From: Trueperaceae bacterium
GTDB taxonomy: Bacteria > Deinococcota > Deinococci > Deinococcales > Trueperaceae
Direction of reading: 5' to 3'
Assembly: GCA_003567075.1 (NCBI GenBank)
Contig: PXAU01000017.1
Span: 1-8,409 of the forward strand
DNA length: 8,409 bases
Position 1 is the stretch's first letter. Every line of letters starts with the position of its first letter. The notes under the pieces are model-generated. The model was not told where the DNA came from and did not search any database. It saw nothing but the letters and a program-made list of their open reading frames with translations. The position numbers were made by a program, and so were the translations under genes. Positions 7,204 to 8,409 of the stretch are shown here, in pieces.

Positions 7204-7352
7204 GCGCGAGACGCTCTGCCGGCGCCGCCTGGTCGGTGCCCACCGCCCGCACTGCCGAGGGCTCCGAGCGCGGAACGGCCGCCATGCTGGTCGAAGGCAG
7301 CGACCCGCATCGCCCCCTGTTCGGCGCGCCCAGCGATGGGTACTGTAGCCAT
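7204..7352. other. Intergenic region between transporter operon and antitoxin gene
   Basis: This 149-base gap has no gene I can support. A weak stem, GGCGCC (7221-7226) with GGTGCC (7235-7240), including one G-U pair and an 8-base loop, might end the transporter transcript, but no T-run follows. The last dozen bases hold the promoter box listed for the antitoxin gene. Confidence 0.35.
7341..7346 (+). promoter_or_regulatory. Candidate -10 box for a leaderless antitoxin transcript
   Basis: TACTGT fits the TANNNT pattern and ends six bases before the ATG at 7353, so transcription would begin at or next to the start codon. No Shine-Dalgarno sequence precedes this ATG, which agrees with a leaderless mRNA. 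Such messages are common in Deinococcus-type bacteria. No clear -35 box is seen. Confidence 0.45.
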
Positions 7353-7613
7353 ATGCGCCGCACGCAGGTTCACCTCACCGACGAACAGGCGGCTCGCATC
7401 CGAGCGATCGCGCGGGAACGTGGCATGTCGCAGGCGCAGGTGATCCGGCAGATCCTCGACGCCGCCTTCGACACCGGTGACCCCGAAGCGGAGGTGCGGG
7501 CGGGGATCCTGGCCACCGCCGGCATCCTGGCCGCAGCGCCCCATGGGCCGGAGTGGCAAAGGCGCGTACGCGGCCGCAGCGCCGACGAGCGCCTCAGGGA
7601 CGAAGAGAGGTAG
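7353..7613 (+). CDS. Ribbon-helix-helix antitoxin (VapB-like)
   Basis: This 86-residue protein has an N-terminal ribbon-helix-helix DNA-binding domain: beta strand RTQVHL (3-8), helix from TDEQAARIRAIARERG (9-24), the turn MSQ, and the second helix to about residue 40. The acidic and then basic C-terminal tail, with the segment GPEWQRRVRGRSADERL (65-81), resembles the toxin-wrapping tail of VapB antitoxins of this type. It would bind its own promoter as a dimer and neutralise a PIN-domain toxin. The frame continues 300 bases upstream without a stop, but that stretch is compositional shadow overlapping the permease gene, and the domain begins right at this ATG. The cognate toxin just downstream is a wreck, so the antitoxin now stands alone. 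Confidence 0.82.
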   Translation: MRRTQVHLTDEQAARIRAIARERGMSQAQVIRQILDAAFDTGDPEAEVRAGILATAGILAAAPHGPEWQRRVRGRSADERLRDEER

Positions 7614-7616
7614 CCT

Positions 7617-7746
7617 ACGCTCTTCAACACGTCCGAGCTGATCGCGCGTCTTCGCGGTGACCGCCGAGGCGCATCAGACGCCGCTGGCGACGCTGAACGT
7701 GAAGCACTTCCCGATGTTCGCCAACTTGAAGCGCGCGTTCGACTGA
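7617..7746 (+). pseudogene. Remnant of a PIN-domain VapC toxin
   Basis: Two pieces of a VapC toxin remain, in different frames. From 7617 the frame reads TLFNTSELIARLRGD, matching the usual VapC opening MLFDTSxLI..LRGD. The start would be ACG instead of ATG, and the first catalytic Asp is Asn (AAC at 7626-7628). From about 7660, one frame over, it reads TAEAHQTPLATLNVKHFPMF and ends at TGA 7744-7746, matching the end of VapC proteins (LATxNVKHFPMF). Roughly 90 central residues, with the other catalytic acids, are gone, judged from the usual 130-residue size. A GAGAGG ribosome site (7605-7610) lies six bases before the ACG, and that ACG is four bases after the antitoxin stop, which supports the original start position. 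The toxin cannot be functional. Confidence 0.78.
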
Positions 7747-7766
7747 CGTTCACGTCGGCTGCGGGA

Positions 7767-7784
7767 GCGCCGAGACGCCGGCGC
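7767..7784. terminator. Small hairpin between convergent toxin genes
   Basis: GCGCCG (7767-7772) and CGGCGC (7779-7784) form a perfect 6-bp stem with a 6-base loop in the 40-base gap between the toxin remnant and the minus-strand toxin stop. No T-run is present on either side. It is a plausible but weak shared terminator, and short GC palindromes are common at this base composition. Confidence 0.35.
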
Positions 7785-7786
7785 GT

Positions 7787-8170
7787 TCAGCGCACGATCT
7801 CGACGTCGACCCCGAGATCGAGCCCAGCCCACGCCGCGACACAGGTGAGCGCCCGCGAACCGGTACGGCGTGCCAAGGCGAGGCAGGCACGATCACCGAG
7901 CGACAAGCCTCGTGCCCGGGTCGCTGCGCGGAGCACGCCAGCGTCGAGCGCAAGGTCCGTGTCGAACGGAACGACCTCGAGCTCCAGGCTGCTGAGCACA
8001 TCGAACACGGTCGCATCGGGAACGCCTCGATCGGACAGTTTGGCCGCCACTTCGGACAGGTTGACCGCGCCTATGCGCGCCCGCTGCGCGAGGGCCTGCT
8101 CGACGCGCGCCGCTCCGGGCTCACGGGCCAGGAGCGCGAGCAGCGCTGACGCGTCCAGGATGACGCTCAT
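7787..8170 (-). CDS. vapC: PIN-domain toxin, VapC family
   Basis: This 127-residue protein is a PIN-domain ribonuclease toxin, a family that cleaves tRNA or rRNA when its antitoxin is lost. Seen in order: the opening strand and first catalytic Asp (D6 in VILDASALLA), E40 (NLSEV), D93 (GLSLGDRACLALA), and the ending DLGVDVEIVR typical of the family. Most relatives read TADRAW near the end, the Asp being the fourth acidic residue; this protein reads TCVAAW (109-114) with V111 at that place (codon at 7838-7840). Activity may be reduced, although this position is the least strict of the four. Its ATG overlaps the antitoxin stop in ATGA (8167-8170), so the two are translated together. Length is normal for the family. 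Confidence 0.9.
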   Translation of the reverse strand: MSVILDASALLALLAREPGAARVEQALAQRARIGAVNLSEVAAKLSDRGVPDATVFDVLSSLELEVVPFDTDLALDAGVLRAATRARGLSLGDRACLALARRTGSRALTCVAAWAGLDLGVDVEIVR

Positions 8171-8406
8171 TCGTCGGTCGCCTCGGCGCGGCGCTCAGCG
8201 ATGAGTTCCTCGACCGGCGACGGTCGCCCGGCCATGTAGGGAGCGACCGCCCGCTGCGCCCGCTGGACGGCTGCAGCCAACGTCGTGATCCTCAGTTCTG
8301 CGTCGACGACACGGAGCACGAGCTCATCACCCACATCGAGGCGCAGGCGACGCCGGACCTCAGCAGGGATGACGAGCCGACCACCTTCACCGAGACGTAC
8401 CAGCAT
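8167..8406 (-). CDS. vapB: AbrB/MazE-fold antitoxin, VapB family
   Basis: The 79-residue protein has an N-terminal swapped-hairpin (AbrB/SpoVT) DNA-binding domain, with GEGGRLVIPAEVRRRL (6-21) and VGDELVLRV (25-33) as its hallmark. A helical C-terminal tail (about 43-75) should wrap and inhibit the PIN toxin. It precedes the toxin gene with a four-base overlap, the standard vapBC order, and the complex normally represses its own promoter. The promoter lies beyond the window, three bases past this ATG. The frame is still open at the edge, so an upstream start is possible, but the protein already begins where the domain usually does. Confidence 0.88.
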   Translation of the reverse strand: MLVRLGEGGRLVIPAEVRRRLRLDVGDELVLRVVDAELRITTLAAAVQRAQRAVAPYMAGRPSPVEELIAERRAEATDE

Positions 8407-8409
8407 ATC

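Noticed and set aside
7053..7352. N-terminal 100-codon extension of the antitoxin frame
   Set aside because: It overlaps the conserved end of the permease gene and has no domain. The ribbon-helix-helix fold starts exactly at the ATG at 7353.
1..8409. CRISPR arrays, tRNA or rRNA genes, insertion sequences, phage or BGC genes
   Set aside because: No direct-repeat array, cloverleaf, transposase motif or related gene was seen by eye on either strand.

Overview
This is a high-GC bacterial chromosomal window of tightly packed genes. The organism cannot be named from the sequence alone. Three traits would fit a Deinococcota lineage such as Trueperaceae: uniformly high GC, a solute-binding protein with a non-lipoprotein signal peptide, and an antitoxin gene that looks leaderless, with a TANNNT box just before its ATG. 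This is a low-to-moderate confidence inference. No rRNA, tRNA, CRISPR array, insertion sequence or phage gene was seen.

Left part (1-2373, + strand): a phosphotriesterase-family amidohydrolase-like protein (18-995) that appears to have lost part of its metal site. It is followed by a phosphofructokinase (1156-2301) whose GGDD and PKTMDND motifs are those of the pyrophosphate-dependent type. A strong stem-loop at 2315-2356 closes this gene and the convergent peptidase gene.

Middle (2374-7203): an M24 Xaa-Pro-type metallopeptidase on the minus strand diverges from a three-gene + strand transport unit: a family 5 solute-binding protein, a DppB-type permease and a DppC-type permease. The roughly 120-base divergent region has candidate promoter boxes for both directions. 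Peptide uptake paired with a cytosolic proline-bond peptidase is a coherent picture, although the transported substrate is not proven. The two ATPase genes usually found in a dpp/opp operon do not follow. A very stable stem-loop separates the binding-protein gene from the permeases. The two permease genes overlap by four bases.

Right part (7204-8409): a small toxin-antitoxin patch. On the + strand, an intact ribbon-helix-helix antitoxin is followed by the wreck of a PIN-domain VapC toxin, with a lost start codon, a changed active-site Asp and a deleted, frame-shifted centre. Facing it on the minus strand is a complete VapBC pair (AbrB-fold antitoxin and PIN toxin, coupled by an ATGA overlap). 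Its toxin lacks the usual fourth acidic residue.

I found no wholly new system. The most noteworthy points are the decayed VapC beside its intact antitoxin, the altered active sites of the PTE-like protein and of the second VapC, the hairpin inside the transporter operon, and the operon's missing ATPases.
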